Assembly: GCA_002102555.1 (NCBI GenBank)
Contig: MCFL01000008.1
Span: forward strand, 248,001 to 312,000
DNA: 64,000 nucleotides
Reading direction: 5' to 3'
DNA from: Catenaria anguillulae PL171
Lineage: Eukaryota; Blastocladiomycota; Blastocladiomycetes; Blastocladiales; Catenariaceae
Numbering within the stretch: the stretch's first letter is position 1; each line of letters begins with the position of its first letter. Position numbers and translations under genes: made by a program. The notes under the pieces were generated by a model. The model ran no database searches and was not told the DNA's origin. It saw nothing but the letters and a program-made list of their open reading frames with translations. This document shows positions 32,613 through 43,570 of this stretch, piece by piece.

Positions 32613-32822
32613 ATGTCAAGCATGGGAAAGCCTTATGCAACACTCCCTACCGAGCTTGTCATGTCAGTCCTGGCACAGGCTTGCCCACGGGTGCTCCTCG
32701 TCGCTGTGTCATCGGTCATTCCCAAGCTGGTGGCGGCAGATCGTCGCGTCAAACACGTTTGGCCACGTCCATCGCATTCACGACGTCCCAGGAGAGAGGG
32801 TAGCCCTCAGTTTGAAACGTGG
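32613..32822 (+). pseudogene. 5' fragment of an F-box-like gene
   Basis: MGKPYATLPTELVMSVLAQA matches METPHAILPAEILLSVLGLA of the paralogues; the match continues to VKHVW and then breaks into another frame (TSIAFTTSQ-like against NRIVFSDTTF). The ORF stops after 70 codons. No second exon follows, so this is a truncated copy. Confidence 0.7.
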
Positions 32823-33137
32823 TGAGTCGAGAATGCCTCATTCGGCCGCTTGTTTGTGGTTGTCATCCTTATTGTTTTCATCGCTTTAGCTCCTTGCATT
32901 GCGGTTAAGTCAAGTCAATGGTGCAGTTTTGAAACGAAGGCAATCAAAACAACCATGAAGAGCGGTCGTCCGCTGCAGCACACCGCACCGTGCCGAAATC
33001 ACAACATACCTCCATAAATTGAGCGGTCCCCAACCTGTCCTCAGCAGCAACTAGCCGTTGTTCTGCCCGCCAAGCACGATGACACACCTTTCTCATGAAA
33101 ACAAGCTCGTAAACATCAGCAACAACTGCCAACTGCC

Positions 33138-34354
33138 ATGTCAAATGTCACCCTGTCCGAGACCCGCAGCTCGACCTTGTCGGGAGGCCCCAGCGACTGC
33201 GCAGTTGCTCGTTCATTCGACTTTCAGCTTCAGATTGGGAACAGGCCAGGCTGCTGCCCGGGTATCGACGCCTCTGACATTGATTGCAACCAAGGGTCGC
33301 GGATCACATGGGTGGGCGCCAGTGAGCAAAACACTCGTGGGCCAATTCCATCCACAATCGGCGAATTGACCGAGCTCGTGCATTTGTGGGCATTTGGAAA
33401 CCGGATGCCCGGTGAGCTGCCAAAAGGAATTGGAAACGCAAAGAACTTGACCCATCTGTGCGTTGTCTTTTGTTGTTGGTCCCCTTATCATTTCCGTGAC
33501 GAATCTCATTCATCGGAAACTGGAACTGGTTACTCGCGCAGCATTCTCTACGAAAACCAACTTTCAAACTCGCTTCCCGACACGCTCGTGAACCTCAAAA
33601 AGCTCGAAGTTCTTCGCTTGGACAACAACAAGTTCACTGGGCCCGTTCCGTTGCTCCCAAACCCGCGGTACGTTTCTATGGACTCAGGTCACTTACTTAC
33701 CTGGATCGGATGACGATGATGATATGCTCATTATCTTTTTTTTTAAATAGGGAATGCACCCTTGTTGCTGGTCCAAACGATGGAAACAAGTTTACCTGTC
33801 TCCTAGGCGATCCAACTAGGCACGTTGGTCCTTGCTACGACAACCTTCGTGTCTCCGGCGTCACTCAGCAATGTCCGCCGAGTGCATCAGGTGCCAACGC
33901 GGCCGATACCTCGCCGCCCGCGCCTGCTGCCCCTGAAGACAAGGGTTCCCCAACTGCGGCTGCTGCAGACAAGGGTTTCCCAACTGCGGCTGCTCTTGGA
34001 GGTGTGGGTGTCATACTTGTTGCGCTCATCGTCCTTGGTGTCGCGCTGTACCGTCGTCGCCAAGCTTCCACTTCTGGCAAGCAACCGCAATCGGTGGAAA
34101 TGGGAACGGCAGAAACAGATCCAGCTCCGTCACTGCTCGGTGCTGGCAGCGATGGCTTGCGTCCAATGACCCCGTTCACGGCCGTGCCGGTTCAGGTCGG
34201 TGGGCAAGACCAATTCAAAGACTTGTGGTCGTCTCCTACGCCAACCGAGTTCCCTCCTCCATTGCCCGCACTGATGGTGGATGACGGCAAGCAGGTGGAG
34301 CAAATTCTGGCCAACATAGAGCGAGAACGCACCGCCTCGCCTCGCTTCCCATAG
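33138..34354 (+). CDS. LRR transmembrane protein C
   Basis: Three exons: 33138..33457, 33542..33667 and 33751..34354 (349 aa), with phase-2 introns of 84 and 83 nt. The cap reads SGGPSDCAVARSFDF and GCCPGIDASDIDC; LRRs include RGPIPSTIGELTELVHL, MPGELPKGIGNAKNL, LSNSLPDTLVNLKKL and NKFTGPVPLLP. Two introns present in relatives are absent, so the cap and first two LRRs share one exon. The module NKFTCLLGDPTRHVGPCYDNL precedes a spacer in which DKG(S/F)PTAAA is tandemly duplicated, then a membrane segment (~231-250) and RRRQ stop-transfer. The tail ends with KQVEQILANIERERTASP and lacks the L-x-L-P motif. A fragment of the last exon is duplicated at 34562-34645. No signal peptide is visible. 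Confidence 0.78.
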
Positions 34355-34561
34355 ACGCATACAGCCGAGGCACCAGTCAATGACTGCATACGCATCCTTT
34401 GCCCCAGACGTGTTATCTCATTCTTTTTTTTTGATGCATACTTCGACGCTTCTGTTTGTTTTGTCCATCGTCATGGACTGAACCGGCGACCGAGAACCCC
34501 ACGGCATAAGGAAACCACGCATCACACATTCGCATCGGTGATATGAGCCACGTTGCCTGGA

Positions 34562-34645
34562 TTGGTTGTGGACGATGCCAAGCAGGTGCAGGCCATTTTG
34601 GCGGTCATGGAGCGTGAGCGTACCTTGTCACCTCGGTATCCATAA
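34562..34645 (+). pseudogene. Duplicated fragment of the last exon of LRR gene C
   Basis: This 84-bp stretch reads LVVDDAKQVQAILAVMERE then RTLSPRYP and TAA, closely matching the final 27 codons of LRR gene C (LMVDDGKQVEQILANIERE...) about 300 bp upstream. No other part of an LRR gene is nearby. Confidence 0.75.
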
Positions 34646-35102
34646 GTTGCCCATGATTCATTCAGTATTTACCACTTTCAACATAGACACACAGTCCTTA
34701 TAAACCCATCAGCTTTCGTCATGCATCACAAGAGACATGATTGGTTGACTCGGTTCGTCGCGTACAGTGTACCGTTTTGTCTCACATGCTGCTTCGTGCC
34801 GAAATCATGGGAAGAGCTGCACCGCGCCACCCAAATAGGGGAAAAGTCAAAAACGATGCCAAAAATCGCCCACATACGTACACTATACACCGCACACAGT
34901 CCACCCCGGCCTTGAATGCGATAAATGAGTACCTCCACCGCCACATCCCCTGATGAGATGCACCACTGGCCGGAATCTTACTTGAACGACGCATGCCCGT
35001 CAGCAAAGTCGCCCGCGCAGGGTCGTGATTCCACAAAAGAAAAGAACTGCTCCCCATAAAACACATACCCATGCAAGTAGCGTTACCGCCGCGTCCGCGA
35101 TC
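34646..35102. other. Intergenic stretch
   Basis: About 450 bp between the exon fragment and LRR gene D; no recognisable feature apart from the probable promoter of gene D. Confidence 0.4.
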
Positions 35103-36530
35103 ATGTCCACTCCAACTCCATCTCCGCAAGCTTCACCAACGCCGCTGGCAGAGGTGCTGTCGACAATACGCAGCACGGTTCCGCCCGTTGAACGCGGTCC
35201 CAGCGACTGCGCCATAGTGCGCCTGCTCGACTTTCGGCCCGAGGTCGGGTCCAAGCCTGGATGCTGCCCTGGGCTGGATGAGCTGGACGCTCGGTGTGAT
35301 TTTCGCAATGGACGAGTCACGTTTATTGGTGTCAGCGAGCAGGAGACGAGGACAATACCAGAGAGCATCGGCGAATTGGACGAACTACGAATGTTGTATG
35401 TGCCTTCGAGTATAATGAGTCTGGGCAGGCCGCGGTTTTAGTGCTCATGCATCGCTCGAGACCAATTGATGTGTAGATGGGCACACAGTAACCATGCGAC
35501 ATTGACTGGTCCACTTCCGCAATCCATGGCAAAACTCTCAAAAATCACTCAAATGTTCGTCTGTCTTTGGCCCCCGCTGTCCCACTCCGGCCATCACACG
35601 ATAGTGACTGACCAAGCAACCATTATGTTTAGAAATGTCGAAAACAACCAGCTTACGGGACAACTGCCTGATATCTTTCACGACAAACGGCTCGAGTACC
35701 TGTATGTTCCCAATGCGGACTCTGGTCGACGCTCTCTACCTACCTCCATTCTGACCACCGCTCCCTACACTCTCTTGCCAGCATGCTTGCCAACAACAAC
35801 TTCACTGGCCGAATCCCGCTCCTCCCGCCAATGTCTATGAATTTGTACGCATGCATGCGCGGTTTCCGCCCGCCCACATGATGACACTGGTACCTGACCT
35901 TGTCCCACACTTTCCCTCAGCCAATGTGTCTTGCTCCGCGGCCCATCGGACTCGAACCGCTTCACCTGCGCCGAAGGCGACCCGCGCCAGCACATTGGCT
36001 CGTGCTACCAAAACTTGCGAGCCAACGGGATTCCTCCATGCACGCCATTGCCATCGTCCGCTCCATCCACGCCCATCGTATTGTCTGGCCCGATCGAAGG
36101 CGACGCGACAAATGCGGCCGCACCTGTATCCGCGCTCGTCATTGTGTTTTTGTCGGTCTCGGCGACACTGTTGACGGTCGTGGCCATCATTAGCGTCATC
36201 ATGTGCTACCAGCGACGGCGAGAGAACAGGGACGATTGGGAGCTGGAATCTGCCGTCGGGTCGTGGGCGAGCGAAGACGAGCAGGAGCGTTTGGATCACG
36301 GGACGGATGTTGGCCAGTTGCTGCGACCAGGAGACGTCGAGCCGGTGAGTGGAGCAGAATATCCAGTGACGATGGGTGTGCAGCCGCCGTTGCCGCGGCC
36401 GCCCAGTGCAGATCCGTTGGGAGCGGGTGAGTTGAGGGGCCGGCAGTGCGAGCGAGCTCGCATAGAAATGGCGATTCCGCTGGTCACCAAGAAGGACATG
36501 ATGATGCGTGGACCGGAGCAGGACGAATGA
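35103..36530 (+). CDS. LRR transmembrane protein D
   Basis: Five exons: 35103..35395, 35477..35554, 35633..35701, 35782..35844 and 35921..36530 (370 aa); introns of 81, 78, 80 and 76 nt, all phase 2. Cap: ERGPSDCAIVRLLDF and GCCPGLDELDARC. LRRs include RTIPESIGELDELRML, TLTGPLPQSMAKLSKI, QLTGQLPDIFHDKRLEYL and NNFTGRIPLLPP; three inner exons of 78, 69 and 63 nt each carry one repeat. The module NRFTCAEGDPRQHIGSCYQNL is followed by a membrane segment (~238-263) and QRRRENR. The tail is acidic and Pro-rich (ESAVGSWASEDEQERL) and ends MMMRGPEQDE; the L-x-L-P motif is not evident. Intron 2 uses donor GTTCGT. The ATG at 35103 was chosen because it begins the cap region; the frame stays open upstream. 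Confidence 0.78.
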
Positions 36531-37019
36531 ATTGCAATGCATGTGTGACAGCCCCTCTCAAACAGCGCGTGATGTTGGACTTTGTCGAGTGCACTTGAGG
36601 CCGTCCAGAAACAAAGAGACACGGATAAATCTTCTCCCATGTTTTTTTTTCCCTGACCGGCCTGGCTTGACCGCCGGTATCGCAGAGAGGGGTGCGGTGG
36701 ATGACAATTCGTACGGTGCATACACGAAGCATTATGAAAAGGCACAGGATTCCGACACGGCGAAGGCTTGAGTTTCACTTGGACCTTGATTCTGATCGCG
36801 CAAATTGGCTCAGACTGAATACATTGCATCATTGTATAGTTTTGTATCATCTTGGTATGGATATGAGGCAGCCAAGCTTCACACTATAACCAAGCTCAGC
36901 AGCCCATGCATGCTCGCCAAGTACATGTCTCTTCAAGTCACTGCAATCAAGACCCGGGTTTGATTCCTTCCCGCAACCGCCACCCCCCACCAGCTGCCCG
37001 CCCCTCAATCTCTGTCGCC
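36531..37019. other. Intergenic stretch
   Basis: About 490 bp between LRR genes D and E with a T run near 36645; no further feature recognised. Confidence 0.4.
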
Positions 37020-38510
37020 ATGTCATCCAATAGCACCAGACATCCCCGTCCTGGGCGAAGCACAGACGTTACTGGGGGCTCGGCCGAGTGTGCCATCGTC
37101 CGAGCACTCGACTTTGAAATCGAGCCTTCTCAAAAGACATGTTGCCCTGGACTACCTAGTTTGGATGTTCGTTGTGATGAACATGACCGTGTGACTGGAA
37201 TGTACGTGCGACATATGGGTTCGCTCTCGGGCTATGTACAGTGGACACTGGGTCCCAGACACTGACATGGACTTGCTACCCGTTCAGTCTTGTAAGCGAG
37301 CAGATGACAAAGGCCGACGGGAGCGGACTCCATGGCGGCCCGCTGCCAGAGAGTATAGGACGGCTGGACCAAGTGTACATCATGTATGGACGGACGCCTC
37401 GCCAAACCGCATTCATCTGCCGTTTTCTGTTGCTCGCTCGCTGACGTGCAATGTCTGTACATATCAGATGGGCGTATGGCAACAACCTTAGTGGCGAAAT
37501 TCCTCAGTCAATGAACAACCTTCGCAAGCTCCAAAACCTGTACGTGCTCTCACATGTTGTTTTGAGATTGTGAAGACTGACGTACATACGCTGTGGTGGG
37601 CGGGCCAGAAACCTGAGCAATAACAGCTTGACTGGCAGCATTCCCGACATCTTCTCTGACAAGCCGTTGACTTACCTGTGCGTTCAAGATCACCCCCGTC
37701 CGCCAATTTGCTTCTCAAATGTCGTCGCTCACTGGTTACAATTCTGTTCCCAGGGACCTGACTCTCAATCGATTCACGGGTCCCGTCCCACCGCTCCCGT
37801 ACATGGCCAGCAGGTATGCTCTTGCAAATTGACCTCTACCTTCATTGTTCCCATCACTTTGCTCATCTCCCCGGATCCTTTGCGCCAGTTGCTACATAAC
37901 GTCGTATTCGTCAACCGAAGGCAACAAATTCACCTGCCTTGCAGGCGACCCGCTCAACCACAGGGGCGCATGCTACGACAACTTGCGTGCCCTGCAACTC
38001 CAGCCATGTACTCCACATCGCCCGCCAGTCGCAACCGACGTGCCGCCTGATCCGCAGGAACAGGCCCCGCCACAACCCACATCTGCGGGCCCACCTGGGT
38101 TGCCCCCCGTCATGATTGTGCTCATCTCCATGTCTGCCACCGCGGCATTTGTATCCATTGTGGCGCTGAGTGTGTTTACCGCGCAGCAGCGCAGGCGCAA
38201 GCGGCGGTTGGAGGCAACCGATTTGGCGGCGGGTGCGGGTCCATCAGGAGCAAAGGATGTCGTGTATGCAAAGTTGGCAGTGGGTGCCGAGCAAGGGCAC
38301 CTGTACACGGCGGTGCAGGGCCAATCCGCGGTGCTCTCGCGGGGAGGGGAGGCCGGTGGGCTTGTGTTTGTTGTGCCAAAACAGGGACACCGGGGTCGCG
38401 GCCAGCAGGTCATGCTCATGCCTGCAGCCCCGAGGCAGGTGCGGGAAGAAGAAGAGTTGTTTTTGCCGCAGGAGGAAGTGGAGATACCCGAGGTAGACAT
38501 TGGGGAGTGA
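37020..38510 (+). CDS. LRR transmembrane protein E
   Basis: Six exons: 37020..37201, 37288..37383, 37468..37539, 37609..37677, 37754..37813 and 37889..38510 (366 aa). All five introns (86, 84, 69, 76 and 75 nt) are phase 2, and the four inner exons are 96, 72, 69 and 60 nt, so each is a removable unit. Cap: GSAECAIVRALDF and TCCPGLPSLDVRC. LRRs include GGPLPESIGRLDQVYI, NLSGEIPQSMNNLRKLQNL, SLTGSIPDIFSDKPLTYL and RFTGPVPPLP. The module NKFTCLAGDPLNHRGACYDNL precedes a membrane segment (~233-256) and QQRRRKRR. The tail carries EEELFLPQEE near its end. This is the most exon-rich member and shows the family gene structure best. The role is probably surface recognition. Confidence 0.8.
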
Positions 38511-38850
38511 GAGTGTGGCCGTAACGTACTGTGCAGGAGAGATGATTCCCGACTTGTCCATTGATGGAAACTCATGAGATGTACTTGACACTTGATTCGA
38601 CGGATGCCCTTGTGTTGATTCTGCGTCGTCGGCCAACGAGATTGTCTCCGTCAATACGCCAATACGTTGACCATCACGCCGAACTTGAAGCTGATTGACA
38701 TGGCCGTGCTTCACATGACAGAACGGCCGCGGTGACCACTGACCAGCCAGCATACAAAACAAAAGGAACTCCTCATGGGATAAATGAATACATGGACTTT
38801 GCGCATTCCCCTTCTATTGCCCATAACTCACGTAACTCCTGCCATCTCAA
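38511..38850. other. Intergenic stretch
   Basis: About 340 bp between LRR gene E and the ENT transporter; nothing recognised. Confidence 0.4.
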
Positions 38851-40542
38851 ATGCCCGCCACGCCTCCCATCTCGCCGCCAATCTCGCGCACCACGTCGGC
38901 GCCGGCCGCACAGCATGACAACGCCGTGTCTCCACTTGGCTATTCGTCGTCCCAAGACGGCGTCATGGACACGATCGATCCACTGCCGCCACCGCCTGCA
39001 GGTCATCAAGGTCCGACAGAGCACACGCCGCTGCTTGGTCCCTTACAAGCCGGCGAAGACCACCACCACGACGCGGAGCGCATTTCATTCCTGTCGCTCG
39101 CATTTCTGGTGCAAGGCCTCGGCATGCTGTACCCATGGAACGCACTCATTTCCAACCCGTCCTTCTTTGCCACGTACCTGTTTTCGGGCTCGCGCTGGCA
39201 GCATGCGTTCGAAAACTGGTTTGCGTTCACGTACCTCTTTGCCAACGCCTGCACCACGGCCGTCACGTTACGGCCAGTGAGCGCCGCCTGGGACCGGACG
39301 CGGACGCTTGTGGCATTTGCTGCCAATGCGGGGGTCTTTGTTTGGTTGGTTGTGGTGGCCGGAACAGTGAGCGAGGACGACAAGGCAGGATCCGGACGAG
39401 AAGGGCGAGACGCGGGAGACGCAGATTGGTGGTTTGCACTCATGATGGTGGCCGTCAGCGTGTCGGGCGTGGCAACGGCCATTGTGCAAAGTCACTTGTT
39501 TGCCGTGGCGGCGCGGGCTGCGAGCACAAGCAAAGGTGGCACGCATACAACCATGGTACCCCTCTACCGTTTTTCATTTCACCGTTGCACGCTCTGACCT
39601 TTTATGGGTGTGTGGTCCGGCGACAAGTAGATGGTCATTGGTCAAGCCGTCTCGGGCGTCATTGTGTGCCTGCTCCAACTGTCGCTCACATCCTCATCCA
39701 CGTCGGATCGGACTGCCGCCATCATCTACTTTTCCACCTCGGTGGCCGTCCTCGCCTCGTGTTTGTTCATCTACCTGCCCATGTCACACGTCATCTTTGC
39801 GCCCACGCCTATCTCGGGCGACCCAACTCCCATCATCCCATCATCCGAGGCATCCTCGCTCGCCGTGTCTGAAACCGACACGGAAGAACTCTTGTTTGGC
39901 CAGCCTCTGCTCACTGCCGTGCGTCACCCGCCACCCATCCAGCAAGTTGCCGGGCGTGTTGCCTTGTACATCATGTCCTTGTTTCTCAACTTTACCGTGA
40001 CACTGTCCCTGTTCCCGGCGCTCTCTGCGCTCATAGCTGCCCCACCCAACTCACCCACATCGCAGCCCGCATTCACGGCGCTGCTGTTTCTTGCATTTAA
40101 TCTCGGCGACACGCTCGGCCGGTCGCTCGCGCATCCGGCGCACATGCCCCCGCGTACCATCTTGGGCGTGACACTTGCGCGCACACTGTTTGTGCCCGTG
40201 TTCCTGACCTTGTTTCCCCTTACGGTCCCGGCCAACCCGTGGATCCCACACGTGCCAGGCCACGTGGCCACTTGGGTTGCGGTGGCAGTCATGGTAGGCA
40301 TGGCCGCGAGTAGTGGGTGGGTGGCCAAGGTGTGCTTGGCCGAGGCGCCCGCGTGGGCAACGCGTGCAGGGGCGCAAGAAGCAGACGACGTTCGCGTCGA
40401 GATAAGCGATGACGAGGGAGTAGAGAGTGACGTGAGGGCTATGGTGGGAAGGATGATGACGCTCAGCATGTTGTGCGGGTTGACCGCAGGGTCGGCGGGC
40501 GGGTTTTTGGTTGTGGGTGCGGCGACGGCGGGCGGCACGTGA
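38851..40542 (+). CDS. Equilibrative nucleoside transporter (ENT/SLC29 family)
   Basis: Two exons, 38851..39555 and 39631..40542 (538 aa), with a 75-nt phase-0 intron (GTACCC ... AAGTAG). The cytosolic N terminus of about 85 residues is Pro/Ser-rich with EHTPLLGP. The first membrane helix contains LVQGLGMLYPWNALISNPSFF, the signature of ENT proteins (G-x-L-x-PWN). About eleven hydrophobic helices follow, with a long hydrophilic loop between helices 6 and 7 (EDPTP/SETDTEELLFG region). Later family landmarks include FNLGDTLGRSLA, which fits the helix-8 D-x-x-GR motif. ENT proteins move nucleosides or nucleobases across the plasma or organelle membrane. The exact substrate cannot be read from the sequence. 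It ends in a small-residue helix (GLTAGSAGGFLVVGA). Confidence 0.85.
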
Positions 40543-40769
40543 GGGTGACTGATGTTGGTCAATGCCCCTATGTATTAATAATTGCAGCGCGATCGACGGC
40601 CACCACCTCAGCGTTGCGTTGACGACCATCAACCAACCGCCGCCAATGTGTTCCGAGCGAATAAAGAATTTTTGCAATGAATTAAAAACAGAGAAAATCA
40701 ACACATACGCCGCCAACAACCCAATGCAATTCACTCGCCACGACTAGAATCCCCGCAGCAGCCACCGTC

Positions 40770-42945
40770 ATGTCCACTTCTGAACAACACCCGATTCTCG
40801 CGGGGTCGCCGCCCCAACTCCAAGATCCGGTGGCCGTCAAGGCCCAACTTGCAGCCCTGCGCCGGTCTGTTGACGCTGCACAGGCCACGCTCGACCAGTG
40901 GACGGGCTTTCAGACCGACTACAAGGCACTTAAGGCCACGCTCGTCGACCTCCCGGCACGTGTCTCGCACCAGGTTATGGTGCCGCTTGGCCCGCTTGCG
41001 TTCATGCCTGGCAAACTCGTGCACACAAACGAGGTGACGGTGCTGCTGGGCGACAATTGGTTTGTGGAGCGGTCCGCTGCGCAGGCCGCCGACATTGTTC
41101 AACGGCGCATGGATTGTACGAGCGTTTCCGCTTCGCTCCTATGCATATGTAGAAGTTTCCTGACCTCATGTGCATGGATTAGTCGTTGCCGACAAACTCG
41201 CCGACGCGCAATCCACACTGTCCTCGCTCCAATCCAAACTCGCCTCGCTCGACCCGACGCGTCCGCCCGCACCCACAGACCTTCCGGACCAGCTGCCCGA
41301 ACTCAACGAAGAAGGATTACCGTTTATGGACATTCGCGAGGACGTGGACAATCCCACGATTCCCGACAAGTCGACGCCGCTGCCACCGTCGCCCGTGTCA
41401 CCCGCGCCGCCCATGTCCAGCGGGAAAAAAGCCAACGGGAAAAAGTCAAACAAGAAGAAGCAGCAGCAGCAGGAAGGCAAAAAGGCTCCAGCGACCGACC
41501 CCCTGGCACATGCGCGTCAAGTCGTGGCGCAATTTGCAAAGACGGGCAAAGTCGCAGTATCCGCCGAGGACCGTGCGGCACTCGACGCCATGTTTGGCGG
41601 CTTGTCCCTTGACGATGACGACGACGACGACGTTGTCAACAAGGAAAAGACACAAGAAGACAGTCGTCCCGCACCCATTCCGTCCACACCTGCAGTGCAA
41701 TCTGCCGTGATTGAACGCATCGCGCCGCCGCCAGCCATCACCACGTCTCCTGCAACCCCGCTGCCCACAGATGCGCAACCGCTTCCGCGCAAATCCAGTC
41801 TCAAGAAATCGCCGTCCGTGTCGTCGCTGGACGGCAGCGCGGCCCGCCACGTTCACTGGGCCATGGACGATGCAACCACCGAGGATGACTCGTCGGCGTG
41901 TCCGACGCCCACGTCGACTGCATTTGCCCGCGCGCCTGTCCGCCCCGTTGGCCATGCTACCGCCGCCGCCGTCGACGACGATGAGGATGATGACGATGAC
42001 GAGGATGATTTCGACGACGACAGCGACAACGTTCAAGTCCTTGTGCGACCTGGCAAACCCGTGTCCTCCTCCACCTCCAGCTCGGGACCTGCCCCGCCAA
42101 TGTCAAAGTCTGCATGGGCGGCAGCCGCCGCCAAACGCACGGCCGAGCGTGCCGCCACAACCGCCGCAACCATCCCCTTACACCCGCCCTCGCCCCATGC
42201 AAAGAAACAGTCACGCAAGACCAACGTGCCTGTGCGTGACACAATTGTGGAGCGCGCCCCACCTGTTCCGCTCGCGCCCACGCCCACGCCCGAGGCTTCG
42301 TTGCCCATCCCCGATCCCGTTGTCGACCCGAGTGTGGACGAGGATGCAGTCGACGATTACACGCACCTGCGCGAAATTGCTTCGGCGTACCATGCGTCGC
42401 GCCAGCACCTCGTGCATCAGATGCTCTCGCGGTCGCAGCTCACGCCGGCGGATTTGGCGGATGCTGGCGCGAAGCAGTTTGATTTGTCGCCGGTGGATGT
42501 GGCGAGGGCAGAGCTGGTGGCCGAATATGGGAGCGGGCCGGGGTTTGATCCGCTCATGGAGATGGTTGTGAAGCAGGAGGTTAGGGTGGGAGATGGCGAG
42601 GACGAGGACGAGGAGGAAGGTGTGGGTGAGCGGTTGCCGATCGTGGATGATGTGTATGGCGAGATTCATTTGCCTGTGCGGCGATCGGCGGGAGGTGCAA
42701 GGGTTGCGGAGGAGCAAGGCGAGATTGAGGGCGAGGTTGGGCCAGTTAGGGTGCGGTTGGTGGAACATGAGGACGACCACAAGCAGGTCAAGGCCAAGCC
42801 CGTGGTAAACGCAGTTGGGTCAGTGGTACGAGAGGCCGTACATGCGCCGCAGGCCGTTGCTGTGCAAGAGGCAAAGCAGGAGCAGCCACAACAGCCGGCT
42901 TGGCGTGTGTCAAAGTTCAAACAATCAAGGTTGGGCAACCAGTAA
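40770..42945 (+). CDS. URI1: URI1-like unconventional prefoldin
   Basis: Two exons, 40770..41115 and 41183..42945 (702 aa); 67-nt phase-1 intron (GTACGA ... GGATTAG). The first exon encodes a prefoldin alpha-type coiled coil with the URI landmark VPLGPLAFMPGKLVHTNEVT then VLLGDNWFVERSA, which is diagnostic for URI1. The coil resumes after the intron (VADKLADAQSTLSSLQSKL) and is followed by GLPFMDIREDVD, also typical. The long C-terminal region is disordered, Pro- and Ser-rich, with an acidic run at about 41980-42030 and KKSPSVSSLDGSAARHVHW, which could be a phosphatase-docking site. URI1 scaffolds the R2TP/prefoldin-like complex and binds RPB5 in the assembly of nuclear RNA polymerases. The C-terminal region is longer than I would expect for the family, mainly through low-complexity sequence. 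Confidence 0.85.
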
Positions 42946-43570
42946 TAATCATTGGACACTGGAGGTGTTGTATGTAGTAGGTAATTCAAGTTAGTTTGCT
43001 TCCTTGCGTTGACGGGCGGCATGTTTGGCTTTCTCGATTTTCGTTGCCTTGAACGAATGGAAGAACCAGAATTGATGAAGCTGGAACGAACGTTGAGTCA
43101 GAGACTCGGCCCAAGCAATCAAATTTCAAAGCTTCAATGTGGTGTGGATGAACGGGGCATTGCTTGTGCTATGTGCAATGACAAAGGGAGGTATATTTAC
43201 AGTCGGCCCTGTCAGGTTACACCAACAGCATGCCAAACGCAGTCAATGTCACGGGAAGTTAGTGGCCGCGTGGAATCCTCATATCAGTGTAAGTACCTGT
43301 CCTTGATGTGCCCCCTAATCAGATGCAGCAATGCTCATATCTCAACGCAACGTCCGTTCTAAATAACACCTTGGCTCTTTTTTCAGTCGAACGTCGAGTC
43401 ATGTGCTGGCTGAGCTGATTCGGCGCACGATGTGCTGTCGGGCTCGTCGGTGGACGTCGACGTGGACACCGTTGACCGCTTGCGTCTTTTCATCGTGAGA
43501 CCATCGACATCAGTTCCCACGACCATTTTGGCTCGTTGGCCTGCCTACCTATGTATTCGCTCACCATTCC
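42946..43570. other. Intergenic stretch
   Basis: About 625 bp between URI1 and a large membrane protein gene. Short ORFs here show no conserved pattern; a 5' non-coding exon of the downstream gene cannot be excluded. Confidence 0.4.

Noticed and set aside
41446-42780. Antisense ORFs across URI1
   Set aside because: They arise from low-complexity acidic and Pro-rich codons of URI1 and have unlikely composition.
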